This document shows positions 8,558 to 15,815 of a stretch of DNA of 33,036 nt, one piece after another. Position numbers and translations under genes: made by a program. How positions within the stretch are numbered: the first letter of the stretch is position 1; the number at the start of each line of letters is the position of its first letter. The notes under the pieces are model-generated. The model searched no databases, was not told where the DNA came from, and saw nothing but the letters and a program-made list of their open reading frames with translations. The stretch comes from JAOTYV01 sp041557595 (lineage in GTDB: Bacteria; Pseudomonadota; Alphaproteobacteria; UBA8366): positions 1-33,036 of the forward strand of contig JBFFGE010000024.1 of the NCBI GenBank assembly GCA_041557595.1. Reading direction: 5' to 3'.

Positions 8558-9409
8558 TCACGCGTCCAATCGGCTGCAAATCTCGCCATCGGGCGTAAAA
8601 CAGGCCGCGATCAACGACCCGCCGAAGCCGCAACCGCCATCCAGGTTGACCGTCCAGGGCGTGATCTTGAAACCGCCCCGAGCCGGATCGAATCCCCGAA
8701 CGACGTTTTGGAAACCGTCGAAGGGTGCGCTGATCGACGCAAAATCGTCGCTGCTCCACCAGAACGCATCGGCCTGTTGATCGACTGCGCTCTGCGGGTT
8801 GATGCCCGAATTGACGAACAGCAACGAGCGGTCCGGCGTATAGGCACTCCGATGCAGGCCGTTCATCAGGGCAACATGGCCCGGACGCGCGCGCATTGCA
8901 TCGCGCAACGAACCGGACCAGCGGGTAAGCGCGACGGCGCCGCCGCGCGCGCAGGCCAGCGCGGTTTCCGCATCGCCGCCATAGGCCCGCAAGGTCGCCT
9001 CGGCGCCATGCGCAAAAGCCCAACGAAGCACTTCGTGGGGATTTACCGCGAATTGCAATTGCTGGAGTTTTTGCCAGATCTCTTCCTGCTGACCGCGCAG
9101 ATGGATAATGTCCCGCGGATGCACGAAGGGCGGCCGCGCCAGAAAGACCTGGCGAAATCGCACCAATTCGTCGACGGTCTCTCGGATTTCAGCGCCATGG
9201 CCGATCATGTTGCCGAGATACACGATCCGGTCGCCGAACCGTATCTGGTCGGCGATGGCGTCGTGCAGGCGTTCGAGCCGCCGGACATCGCCATGCACCG
9301 CGCCGATCGCCCAGATGCGACCGGCCCCGGGCATCGCGATGCCGAAGTCCGGACGCTCCTCTGGCTGCCGCAAGCCGCTCCGGCCTTGCGCCGCGTAAAC
9401 CTCCGGCAT
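8558..9409 (-). CDS. PPP-family metallophosphatase homologue, probably catalytically dead
   Basis: About 283 residues from ATG 9409, chosen because AGGTGA lies 9 bases upstream; GTG 9418 is the alternative. The overall order of motifs is that of bacterial serine/threonine phosphatases of the PPP family, but nearly every metal ligand is changed. The motif usually reading GDxHG is GAVHG (Asp lost). GDxVDRG is GNMIGHG (Asp to Asn). GNHE is GQQEE (Asn and His lost). The HAGI region is VNSGIN (His to Asn), and the last HGH motif is VVRGFD. Only the His of the first motif remains. The fold is probably kept as a binding or regulatory protein. It lies upstream of rpoH on the same strand, separated by an AT-rich gap, and downstream of carD. 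Its function is unknown. Confidence 0.72.
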   Translation of the reverse strand: MPEVYAAQGRSGLRQPEERPDFGIAMPGAGRIWAIGAVHGDVRRLERLHDAIADQIRFGDRIVYLGNMIGHGAEIRETVDELVRFRQVFLARPPFVHPRDIIHLRGQQEEIWQKLQQLQFAVNPHEVLRWAFAHGAEATLRAYGGDAETALACARGGAVALTRWSGSLRDAMRARPGHVALMNGLHRSAYTPDRSLLFVNSGINPQSAVDQQADAFWWSSDDFASISAPFDGFQNVVRGFDPARGGFKITPWTVNLDGGCGFGGSLIAACFTPDGEICSRLDA

Positions 9410-9501
9410 ACCCCCCACTCACCTGTGCCCGACCAGGAATTTTTCCGCTTCTTTGTTGGCTCAGCAAGCGACGCCGTCGAGCAACATTGCGGGGCGTCAG
9501 C

Positions 9502-9999
9502 CTATGCGGCCTGCAATATTTCCTCAAGCTTGAGCGCGGCGGCTTCTTCTTCGATCGATTCCACCGCGGCCAACTCGCGCGAAAGCCGTTCGAGCGCCGC
9601 CTGATATATCTGCCGTTCGCTATAGGATTGATCCGGCTGTCCTGCGCCGCGATGAAGGTCCCGCACGACCTCGGCGATTGCAATCGGATCGCCCGAATTG
9701 ATCTTCGCCTCGTACTCCTGGGCTCGACGACTCCACATCGTACGCCGGACCCGGCTCCTGCCCTTTAAGGTCTTGAGTGCGTTCTTCATTTCGTCCTTGG
9801 AACACAGCTTCCGCAAACCGGAATCATCCGCTTTGCCGACGGGAACCCGCAATGTCATGCGGTCCTTCTCAAAACTGATGACCAGAAGTTTCAGCGAGAA
9901 TCCATCGATCTCCTGATCCTCGATTCCGGTTACCTTGCCGACGCCGTGGGTCGGATAAACGACCCAGTCATTCTTCTTGAAAGTCATTTTCGCAGCCAT
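9502..9999 (-). CDS. carD: CarD family transcriptional regulator
   Basis: CarD-family proteins bind the RNA polymerase beta subunit and stabilise open complexes at promoters. This 165-residue protein starts with the RNA-polymerase-interacting domain (NDWVVYPTHGVGKVTGIE, then ISFEKDRMTLRVPV) and continues with the helical C-terminal domain (RRTMWSRRAQEYEAKINSGD and the YSERQIYQAALERL helix). ATG 9999 is preferred over the start at 10014 because GAGAGA lies just upstream. It is downstream of fdxA, separated by a 373-base non-coding gap that holds a strong hairpin, so it probably has its own promoter. Confidence 0.93.
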   Translation of the reverse strand: MAAKMTFKKNDWVVYPTHGVGKVTGIEDQEIDGFSLKLLVISFEKDRMTLRVPVGKADDSGLRKLCSKDEMKNALKTLKGRSRVRRTMWSRRAQEYEAKINSGDPIAIAEVVRDLHRGAGQPDQSYSERQIYQAALERLSRELAAVESIEEEAAALKLEEILQAA

Positions 10000-10193
10000 C
10001 TGCGTCTCTCTCATAGTTTCCGTGGATTTCGAAAATCGCCCGCCAGCGATCGCCCGAGTCGTTTGATTGATGTTACCCGCGAAGTGCTCAACCTTTGCGC
10101 GCCGTCAGGCCGGCCCGTGCCAATCCCCCCGCAGACACCGTCGTTTCAGCACCCGCCGCCGACACAAGCCCCGGAAACCGCCCGTGAATCGCG

Positions 10194-10220
10194 AATCCGG
10201 CTCGATTCTCGAGCCGGATT
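10194..10220. terminator. Perfect 12-bp hairpin between fdxA and carD
   Basis: AATCCGGCTCGA pairs perfectly with TCGAGCCGGATT around a 3-base loop. On the minus strand it lies about 150 bases after the fdxA stop and about 195 bases before carD. No T-run follows on the minus strand; on the plus strand only TTT does. It may terminate or stabilise the fdxA transcript. The gap 10000-10372 holds no convincing protein gene. Confidence 0.45.
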
Positions 10221-10274
10221 TCCCTCAAAGCAAATTCCGTGCGAATTTTGTCCCGCCAGGGCGTCACGGGATAC

Positions 10275-10280
10275 TCTATA
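10275..10280 (-). promoter_or_regulatory. Possible -10 element in the fdxA-carD gap
   Basis: TATAGA on the minus strand, with a weak -35-like TGTAAA 17 bases upstream. It could start the carD transcript with a leader of about 270 bases that includes the 10194-10220 hairpin. This is a weak call on sequence alone. Confidence 0.22.
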
Positions 10281-10348
10281 GCACAAATTTCCGATGATTT
10301 ACAGGGCCGACCGCACCGATGCCCAGACCGGCGACCGGTTCCGCCGAC

Positions 10349-10384
10349 GCGGGATTAGCCCTCGCCGCGGGATTAGCCCTCGCC
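10349..10384. repeat. 18-bp perfect tandem duplication across the fdxA stop codon
   Basis: GCGGGATTAGCCCTCGCC occurs twice in direct succession (10349-10366 and 10367-10384). On the minus strand each copy encodes the last residues of FdxA (GEG) followed by TAA, so the second copy lies just past the true stop. It leaves the protein unchanged. Confidence 0.9.
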
Positions 10385-10708
10385 CGGGTTGGCGCTGAAA
10401 TATTTGTCGAATTTGCCCGTTTCGTCCTTGTAGGTATCGGCGTCTGCCGGCGGTTCGCCCTTGCGGGTAATGTTCGGCCACTTTTCCGAGTAGTCGCGGT
10501 TAAGCTCGAGCCATTGCTCGGCGCCGCCATCCGTATCCGGGAGAATGGCCTCGACCGGACATTCCGGCTCGCACACACCGCAATCGATACACTCGTCTGG
10601 ATGGATCACCAGCATATTTTCGCCGACATAGAAACAATCCACCGGACAGACTTCGACACAGTCCTGATACTTGCACTTGATGCAATTTTCGGTGACGACA
10701 TAGGTCAT
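10373..10708 (-). CDS. fdxA: 7Fe-8S ferredoxin FdxA
   Basis: A 111-residue soluble electron carrier of the Azotobacter FdI type with one [3Fe-4S] and one [4Fe-4S] cluster. Its cysteines match the FdI pattern with an offset of one: Cys9, Cys17 and Cys50 for the 3Fe cluster and Cys21, Cys40, Cys43 and Cys46 for the 4Fe cluster, plus the usual non-ligand Cys12 and Cys25. The start at ATG 10708 has a strong AAGGAG a few bases upstream. The C-terminal tail after residue 60 is charged, as in homologues. It is followed by a tandem duplication of its own stop region. Confidence 0.95.
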   Translation of the reverse strand: MTYVVTENCIKCKYQDCVEVCPVDCFYVGENMLVIHPDECIDCGVCEPECPVEAILPDTDGGAEQWLELNRDYSEKWPNITRKGEPPADADTYKDETGKFDKYFSANPGEG

Positions 10709-10762
10709 TCGGAAACTCCTTCCCCTTTTTATCGCGCGCGCAGCAAAGCCCGCCCTTCGCCT

Positions 10763-11248
10763 TTACCGGTTGTTTGGGTGATTGATGGAACCCAGGCGTG
10801 ACATCACGCGTTTGCGCGCCGCCCCACTTTCTTGATCAGTGACATACAAAAGACCGGACACCCGGCGCAATAGATTCGCTTCGAATGGATGCAGCTCGCC
10901 GTCAGCATACGCGACTTCCCACAACATCTCGACCAGCCTTACACGTTCATCATGGTCGTAGTTCTGCTTTATCATCCGGGTAAAGCCATAAATTTCGACC
11001 GACCCGTCTACCGCCGACCCCGCAGCATCGATCAAAGACGTTACTTCCGCGGCATCGAGCCGGAACCGCGTCTGCAAGACCTCCGCCACGCGGGTGCGTT
11101 CTTTCGGATCGAATTGCCCGTCGAGCCGGGCCGCCTCGATCAACAGCGCCGCCGCGGCGAGCCGCAACTCCTCGTCATCATGCCGGCCATCGGCCGCGCG
11201 GGCGCGGCCTTTTCGGTCCTGCAAGAATGCTTTCACATGAGCTAGCAT
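10763..11248 (-). CDS. TerB-like (tellurite resistance B fold) protein
   Basis: A 161-residue helical protein with the two acidic repeats of the TerB fold: AARLDGQFDPKERTRVAEVL near residue 40 and EVAYADGELHPFEANLLRRV near residue 111. In TerB these acidic loops bind metal ions. The family is widespread and mostly uncharacterised, and an actual role in tellurite resistance should not be assumed for a lone gene. It lies 54 bases upstream of fdxA on the same strand and reads away from the DUF938 gene at 11380; the 131 bases between the starts must hold both promoters. Confidence 0.82.
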   Translation of the reverse strand: MLAHVKAFLQDRKGRARAADGRHDDEELRLAAAALLIEAARLDGQFDPKERTRVAEVLQTRFRLDAAEVTSLIDAAGSAVDGSVEIYGFTRMIKQNYDHDERVRLVEMLWEVAYADGELHPFEANLLRRVSGLLYVTDQESGAARKRVMSRLGSINHPNNR

Positions 11249-11379
11249 GTCCGGGAGTTAGCACAGATGAGAGCTCCCGAAAATGGTGTATTCGCATACC
11301 GGCCAGCGGCTTGTTCCGCGGCGATGATTGGCATAGCGTCACACCCATTCCGACGCGCCTGCACAAATGGAACGTTGCC

Positions 11380-11994
11380 ATGACCGAGTCCAAGGATTTG
11401 CGCCGCTATTACCCGGCAACCCAGCGTAACCGCGACGCGATCGCAACGGTTTTGCGGCGCATCTTGCCGCCTTCCGGGTTAGTCCTGGAGATTGCCAGCG
11501 GATCCGGCGAACACGCGGCCCATTTCGCGACACACTTCCCGAACCTCATGTGGCAGCCGAGCGATCTGGATCCCGCGGTGCTGGACAGTATTTCCGCCCA
11601 TGGACAAGCCAGCGGCGGCGCCAATCTATGCCCGCCCCTGGCGCTCGACGTGGCGGCGCAGCCGTGGCCGATCGACGAGGCCGCCGCCATCCTGTGCATC
11701 AATATGGTTCATATCGCACCCTGGTCGGCCTGCCAGGCGCTGCTGCGGGGCGCCGGCGCGGTGCTGGCCGAAGACGGCGTTCTATATCTCTACGGCCCCT
11801 ACATGCGGCGGGGCCGTCACACCGCCCCGACAAATGCCGCGTTCGATGCTTCCCTTCGGCAACGGAATCCGTCATGGGGACTGCGCGACGTGGAAGATAT
11901 CGAATCGGAGGCGCGGCAATACGGACTGCGCTTGGAAGAGATCGTGGACATGCCGTCCAACAATTTCAGCCTGATCCTGCGCAAGATTTCCTGA
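11380..11994 (+). CDS. DUF938 family SAM-dependent methyltransferase
   Basis: A 204-residue protein starting at ATG 11380 (MTESKDLRRYYPATQRNRDAI), which matches the usual DUF938 start; the longer upstream frame has no conserved content. The SAM-binding motif I is LEIASGSGEH at 36-45. The family-typical INMVHIAPW segment is near residue 109 and GPYMRRGRHTAPTNAAFD follows near 148. Its substrate is not known for the family. It stands alone on the plus strand between two minus-strand groups, its stop 32 bases from the end of the converging S4 gene. Confidence 0.88.
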   Translation: MTESKDLRRYYPATQRNRDAIATVLRRILPPSGLVLEIASGSGEHAAHFATHFPNLMWQPSDLDPAVLDSISAHGQASGGANLCPPLALDVAAQPWPIDEAAAILCINMVHIAPWSACQALLRGAGAVLAEDGVLYLYGPYMRRGRHTAPTNAAFDASLRQRNPSWGLRDVEDIESEARQYGLRLEEIVDMPSNNFSLILRKIS

Positions 11995-12026
11995 ACCAGG
12001 CGGCCGCCCGGCGGACTCCGGCGCGA

Positions 12027-12428
12027 CTAAGACCAATCGCCGTCCTGTTTCAGGCGTTCCACCGCCCGCCGGTCTTTCTTGGTCGGCCGCCCGGCTCCCG
12101 GTTCCCGGGACGGCGCCTGTTCCGAGGGCGCTTTGCCTTCGCTCGGCGCCGGCAGCGGCGTCAGGTCCTCGTATAAAAGGCGCGCTTCCGGCGCCGGCCC
12201 CCGGCGCTCCCCGAGCGCCGCAATCTTTAACACCCGGACACGTGGCCCGGTGGTGAAAGTGAGCACGTCGCCGGTCTGAACCGGATGATTCGGTTTGTTG
12301 ATGAGTTTTCGGTTGATGCGGAGACCGCCCGCCGTGACGCGCTTCGCCGCCAATGTCCGGCTCTTGAAAAAGCGCGCATGCCAGAGCCATTTGTCGATCC
12401 GGAGCCTATCCGCAGCCGTTTCCGTCAC
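12027..12428 (-). CDS. S4-domain RNA-binding protein, HslR/Hsp15-like
   Basis: A 133-residue protein with an N-terminal S4 RNA-binding domain (RIDKWLWHARFFKSRTLAAK, then GGLRINRKLINKPNHPVQTGDVL) and a basic, proline-rich tail. Hsp15 binds stalled 50S subunits carrying nascent chains, and similarity to it is the basis of the call. The start GTG 12428 overlaps the stop of the helicase gene as GTGA, so the two are translationally coupled and probably co-transcribed, an RNA-processing pair. Confidence 0.88.
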   Translation of the reverse strand: MTETAADRLRIDKWLWHARFFKSRTLAAKRVTAGGLRINRKLINKPNHPVQTGDVLTFTTGPRVRVLKIAALGERRGPAPEARLLYEDLTPLPAPSEGKAPSEQAPSREPGAGRPTKKDRRAVERLKQDGDWS

Positions 12429-14944
12429 TTGGCCGGCACCAGTCCTTCGAGCGCGGCAAACGGCGAGGCGCTGCTGTCACGGGGTTGCGCGCCGCCGTCC
12501 TTTGCGGTTGCTTTCCGCCGCGGCCGCCCTTTCAGACCCGGCCGGCGCTTGGCCACGAAGACGGCCCCATCCTTGGTTTTGCGCGCTTTGAAGCCGAGCC
12601 TGTCGAGCACGACCGCCAGCTCCTCTCCGGCGCAACCGGCAAGGTGGATCAAATCCGGAGATTCCGCGATCGGCCCCTCGCGCGCGCGGCGGCGCAACGC
12701 GGCCGAGAGCCGCTCCACCCGGTCGACCCGCAGGGCCCGGCTGCCGAGCACCCGATATCCCGCCGCGGCCCAACACCCCTTGGCCAGCCGCGCCGCCGGC
12801 AGCTCCGGCCGGTCCGCCGCACCGGCAAGAATGTCGGGAACCGGCTTCCCCTGCGATACCGCCCAGAGAATTACGCGGAGACGCACCGCCGCGGGCTTTG
12901 CAAGCGCGGGGAAGAACACCGATTGGGCGCCGATGCGCACGCCAAGCGCGGCGACGGCTTTGCGCCCCGACGGGCCCAGAGTGTCGATAAGCGTGCGAAC
13001 GTCCTGCCGCGCCTGCGAGCCGAGACACTCCGAAAGCTGAAAAACCAGGCCGCGGGCCGGGGCCGGCAATTCGGCGTCGAGCGCCGCGAACAAACATTTC
13101 AATCGCTTGCGGATATGCCGGTCCAGCCAACCCTCGAGACGGCGCCGCAGCACGTCGCGCGAATTGCTCTCCATGATATCATTGCGCAGCACCTCGACGC
13201 CGGGATACAGCAATCCGCGCCCGGCGCACAGACGCGCCACATCGACTCCGCGCCACGCCAGCCGCCCCTCATTGGTCAAGGCAAAGCTGCCGTCGTCATC
13301 CGCGGCGATGTAGGCGGCCCGGCGCGGCAGCTCCTGGGCGACCGCGCGGCGGGCGGCAGCCAGCACCGTGCGCCGCTGTTCGAGACCGTCCTCCGGAACG
13401 AAGGACATTCCCACCATCGTTCCGACCCGTTCGCCCTCGACCACCACCTCATGGCTTGCGGTCACTGCCGACAGGAGCTGCGTGCCGTCTTCCCGTCGTC
13501 GATCGATCAGCGCCGCCCGATGATCGACGAAGCGCTGGGTCAGCTTCAGATGCAGCGTGTCGGAGAGCCTGTCCTCGATCGCGCGCGTGCGCTCCTGCCA
13601 ATGGACATTGTCGTCCAGCCAATCGCCCCGATGGCTGATATAGGTCCAGGTACGGATATGGGCGATACGGTTCGTCAGCGTGTCGATATCGCCGGTGGTC
13701 GCGTCGAGGCGGCTGATTTGATCGGCCACCCAATCCACCGGCAACCGGCCATCGAGATCCGGCCCGTCGGTCAGCGACAGATATACGCGCCGCACCAGCC
13801 GGGCATGTTGGTCCGGCGAAATCTTGCGAAAATCCGGGATTTGGCACACATCCCAGAGCAGCCGCACCGCCGCCGGATTGGTCGCAACCGCCATGACGCG
13901 CGAATCCTGGATCAACTGCGCAAGCACCGCATAATCCTCGCCGTCGCGGGCGCGGACCAGTTCGGGGCGCGGCGGCGGCGATTCCAGGCTCTTCAGCAAT
14001 GTCTTGGGCGAGTGGAAGTCGAGACGTGTCTTGCGCCAATAGGCCCGCTCGACCGCATCGAAACTATGGGTTTCGACCGCTTCCACCGTCTCCTCGTCGA
14101 AGGGCGACAACTCGTTGGTGACGCCGAACGTGCCGTCGTTCATATGGCGCCCGGCGCGGCCGGCGATCTGGCCGATTTCCGCCCGGTTCAGCGGCCGCGG
14201 CCGCCGGCCGTCGAATTTTCGCGTGCCCGCGAAGGCGACATGATCGACATCCATATTGAGGCCCATGCCGATCGCATCCGTGGCGACCATGTAGTCGACT
14301 TCGCCGGCCTGATACATCGCGACCTGCGCGTTCCGCGTCCGCGGACTCAACGCCCCCAGAACGACGGCGGTCCCGCCACGCTGCCGCCGGATCGACTCCG
14401 CCAGCGCATAAACCTCGTCGATCGAAAACGCCACCACGGCGCTACGCCGGGGCAGCCGGCCAAGTTTGCGGGGGCCGGTGTAGGACAATTTGGAGAACCG
14501 CCGGCGCGTTTCGATTTCGACATCGGGGACCAGCCGCTTGATCAGGGCGCGCACCGTGTCGGCGCCGAGGAACATCGTTTCGTCGGTGCCGCGCGCATGC
14601 AACAGGCGATCCGTAAAGACGTGGCCGCGCTCGGGGTCGGCGCATAGCTGGATCTCATCGATGGCGAGGAATGCGACAGGCCGGTCCACCGGCATCGATT
14701 CGACGGTGCAGATGAACCATTGGGGGTTGGGCGGGATAATCTTTTCTTCGCCGGTAATCAGCGCGACCGCGCGCGAGCCCTTCAGCGACACCACGCGATC
14801 GTAATTTTCCCGCGCCAACAGGCGGAGCGGAAATCCGATCATACCGGTGGCATGACCGAGCATTCTGTCAATGGCGAGATGCGTTTTGCCGGTATTCGTC
14901 GGCCCCAGAACCGCCCGCACCCGACCCGGGAATAAGGTCGTCAT
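12425..14944 (-). CDS. SUV3-like superfamily 2 RNA helicase
   Basis: An ATP-dependent helicase of the type related to mitochondrial Suv3, an RNA-degradation helicase. The start is set at ATG 14944 (MTTLFPGRVRAVLGPTNTGKTH); the open frame further upstream is Arg-rich and overlaps the pcm gene, so it is not real. Walker A is GPTNTGKTH at 14-22, motif II is LAIDEIQ, and the second RecA domain carries VATDAIGMGLNMDVDHVAFAG and motif VI EIGQIAGRAGR. The 839 residues include a long C-terminal extension ending in SASPFAALEGLVPAK. The gene is followed, with a 4-base overlap, by the S4 protein gene. Confidence 0.92.
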   Translation of the reverse strand: MTTLFPGRVRAVLGPTNTGKTHLAIDRMLGHATGMIGFPLRLLARENYDRVVSLKGSRAVALITGEEKIIPPNPQWFICTVESMPVDRPVAFLAIDEIQLCADPERGHVFTDRLLHARGTDETMFLGADTVRALIKRLVPDVEIETRRRFSKLSYTGPRKLGRLPRRSAVVAFSIDEVYALAESIRRQRGGTAVVLGALSPRTRNAQVAMYQAGEVDYMVATDAIGMGLNMDVDHVAFAGTRKFDGRRPRPLNRAEIGQIAGRAGRHMNDGTFGVTNELSPFDEETVEAVETHSFDAVERAYWRKTRLDFHSPKTLLKSLESPPPRPELVRARDGEDYAVLAQLIQDSRVMAVATNPAAVRLLWDVCQIPDFRKISPDQHARLVRRVYLSLTDGPDLDGRLPVDWVADQISRLDATTGDIDTLTNRIAHIRTWTYISHRGDWLDDNVHWQERTRAIEDRLSDTLHLKLTQRFVDHRAALIDRRREDGTQLLSAVTASHEVVVEGERVGTMVGMSFVPEDGLEQRRTVLAAARRAVAQELPRRAAYIAADDDGSFALTNEGRLAWRGVDVARLCAGRGLLYPGVEVLRNDIMESNSRDVLRRRLEGWLDRHIRKRLKCLFAALDAELPAPARGLVFQLSECLGSQARQDVRTLIDTLGPSGRKAVAALGVRIGAQSVFFPALAKPAAVRLRVILWAVSQGKPVPDILAGAADRPELPAARLAKGCWAAAGYRVLGSRALRVDRVERLSAALRRRAREGPIAESPDLIHLAGCAGEELAVVLDRLGFKARKTKDGAVFVAKRRPGLKGRPRRKATAKDGGAQPRDSSASPFAALEGLVPAK

Positions 14945-15030
14945 AGCCGGTCCATAGAACGGTTTTCCACTCGATCTGGCAAGTAAAATTACCGTTCCCG
15001 CCGGGAGCAATCGCCGCCGCGGAGCACCGT

Positions 15031-15708
15031 TTAACCGGAAGCGACCAACGGCACGAAAGCGACCGGCAACATGGCGGTTTCGACAATCCGACCCACCGCG
15101 TCCTTGTCGACCCGCATCAACATTTGCGTACCGCCCTGCGGGCCGAGTGGCAAAACCATACGGCCGCCCTGCGCCAATTGGTCGATCAAGGCGCCCGGCA
15201 TCTGCGCCGCCGCCGCGGTGACGATGATCGCATCGTACGGCGCGTGCTCCGGCCAACCGGCATTCCCGTCGCCGACGCGAAACCGAATATTGCGATAGCC
15301 CTGCGCCGCGAGCGCCGCCTGCGCTTGTTCGGACAACGCGGCCACCGTTTCGATGGTAAAGATCCGTCCCGCCAGTTCGGCCAGAATGGCGGTCTGGTAT
15401 CCGGAGCCGGTACCGATTTCCAACACACGCTGATCCCGCGTCAGGTTCAACGCGTCGGTCATCACCGCGACGATGTAGGGTTGCGAGATCGTCTGCCCAT
15501 GACCGATCGACAAGGGTCGGTTACGATAGGCCCGACCGCGCAGGGAGTCGGCGAGAAATGCGTGCCGCGGCACCGCGCGAATCGCCGATAGAACCCGCGG
15601 ATCGAGATGCGCCTTGCCGAGGTATACTTGCGTTTCGCGCACCTCCCGCTCGATCTCGGCGACCAGCGACTCCCGAGCGGCCACGTCGTTATGATCGCGG
15701 TTTCGCAT
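15031..15708 (-). CDS. pcm: Protein-L-isoaspartate O-methyltransferase
   Basis: A repair enzyme that methylates L-isoaspartyl residues in damaged proteins using SAM. The SAM motif I is VLEIGTGSGYQTA (95-107 when counted from ATG 15708). The family motif GHGQTISQPYIVAVMTDAL is near residues 69-87, and the post-motif region GWPEHAPYDAIIVTAAA is present. The frame could also begin at GTG 15726; neither start has a clear ribosome site. The length of about 225 is normal. It precedes the helicase gene on the same strand with an 86-base gap and reads away from htpG. Confidence 0.92.
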   Translation of the reverse strand: MRNRDHNDVAARESLVAEIEREVRETQVYLGKAHLDPRVLSAIRAVPRHAFLADSLRGRAYRNRPLSIGHGQTISQPYIVAVMTDALNLTRDQRVLEIGTGSGYQTAILAELAGRIFTIETVAALSEQAQAALAAQGYRNIRFRVGDGNAGWPEHAPYDAIIVTAAAAQMPGALIDQLAQGGRMVLPLGPQGGTQMLMRVDKDAVGRIVETAMLPVAFVPLVASG

Positions 15709-15815
15709 CACCGGATATGTGAGCACAATCCGGAAGACCTTGCAGCGTTAAATTTGGCGACACATATATCGCTCCGAATATCCCAACACCGATTGAGTCG
15801 AGGAAACGGAACAGC

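Noticed and set aside
10299..10578. Short minus-strand frames across the fdxA 3' end
   Set aside because: They are out of frame with fdxA, and the repeat-rich peptide (RANPAARANPAS) only reflects the 18-bp tandem duplication.
12485..14647. 720-codon open frame on the plus strand
   Set aside because: It is the antisense shadow of the SUV3-like helicase, which has clear Walker A, DEIQ and GRAGR motifs.
14945..15256. N-terminal extension of the helicase frame
   Set aside because: It overlaps pcm in another frame, is Arg/Gly-rich, and stops being plausible at the ATG 14944 start that opens the helicase fold.
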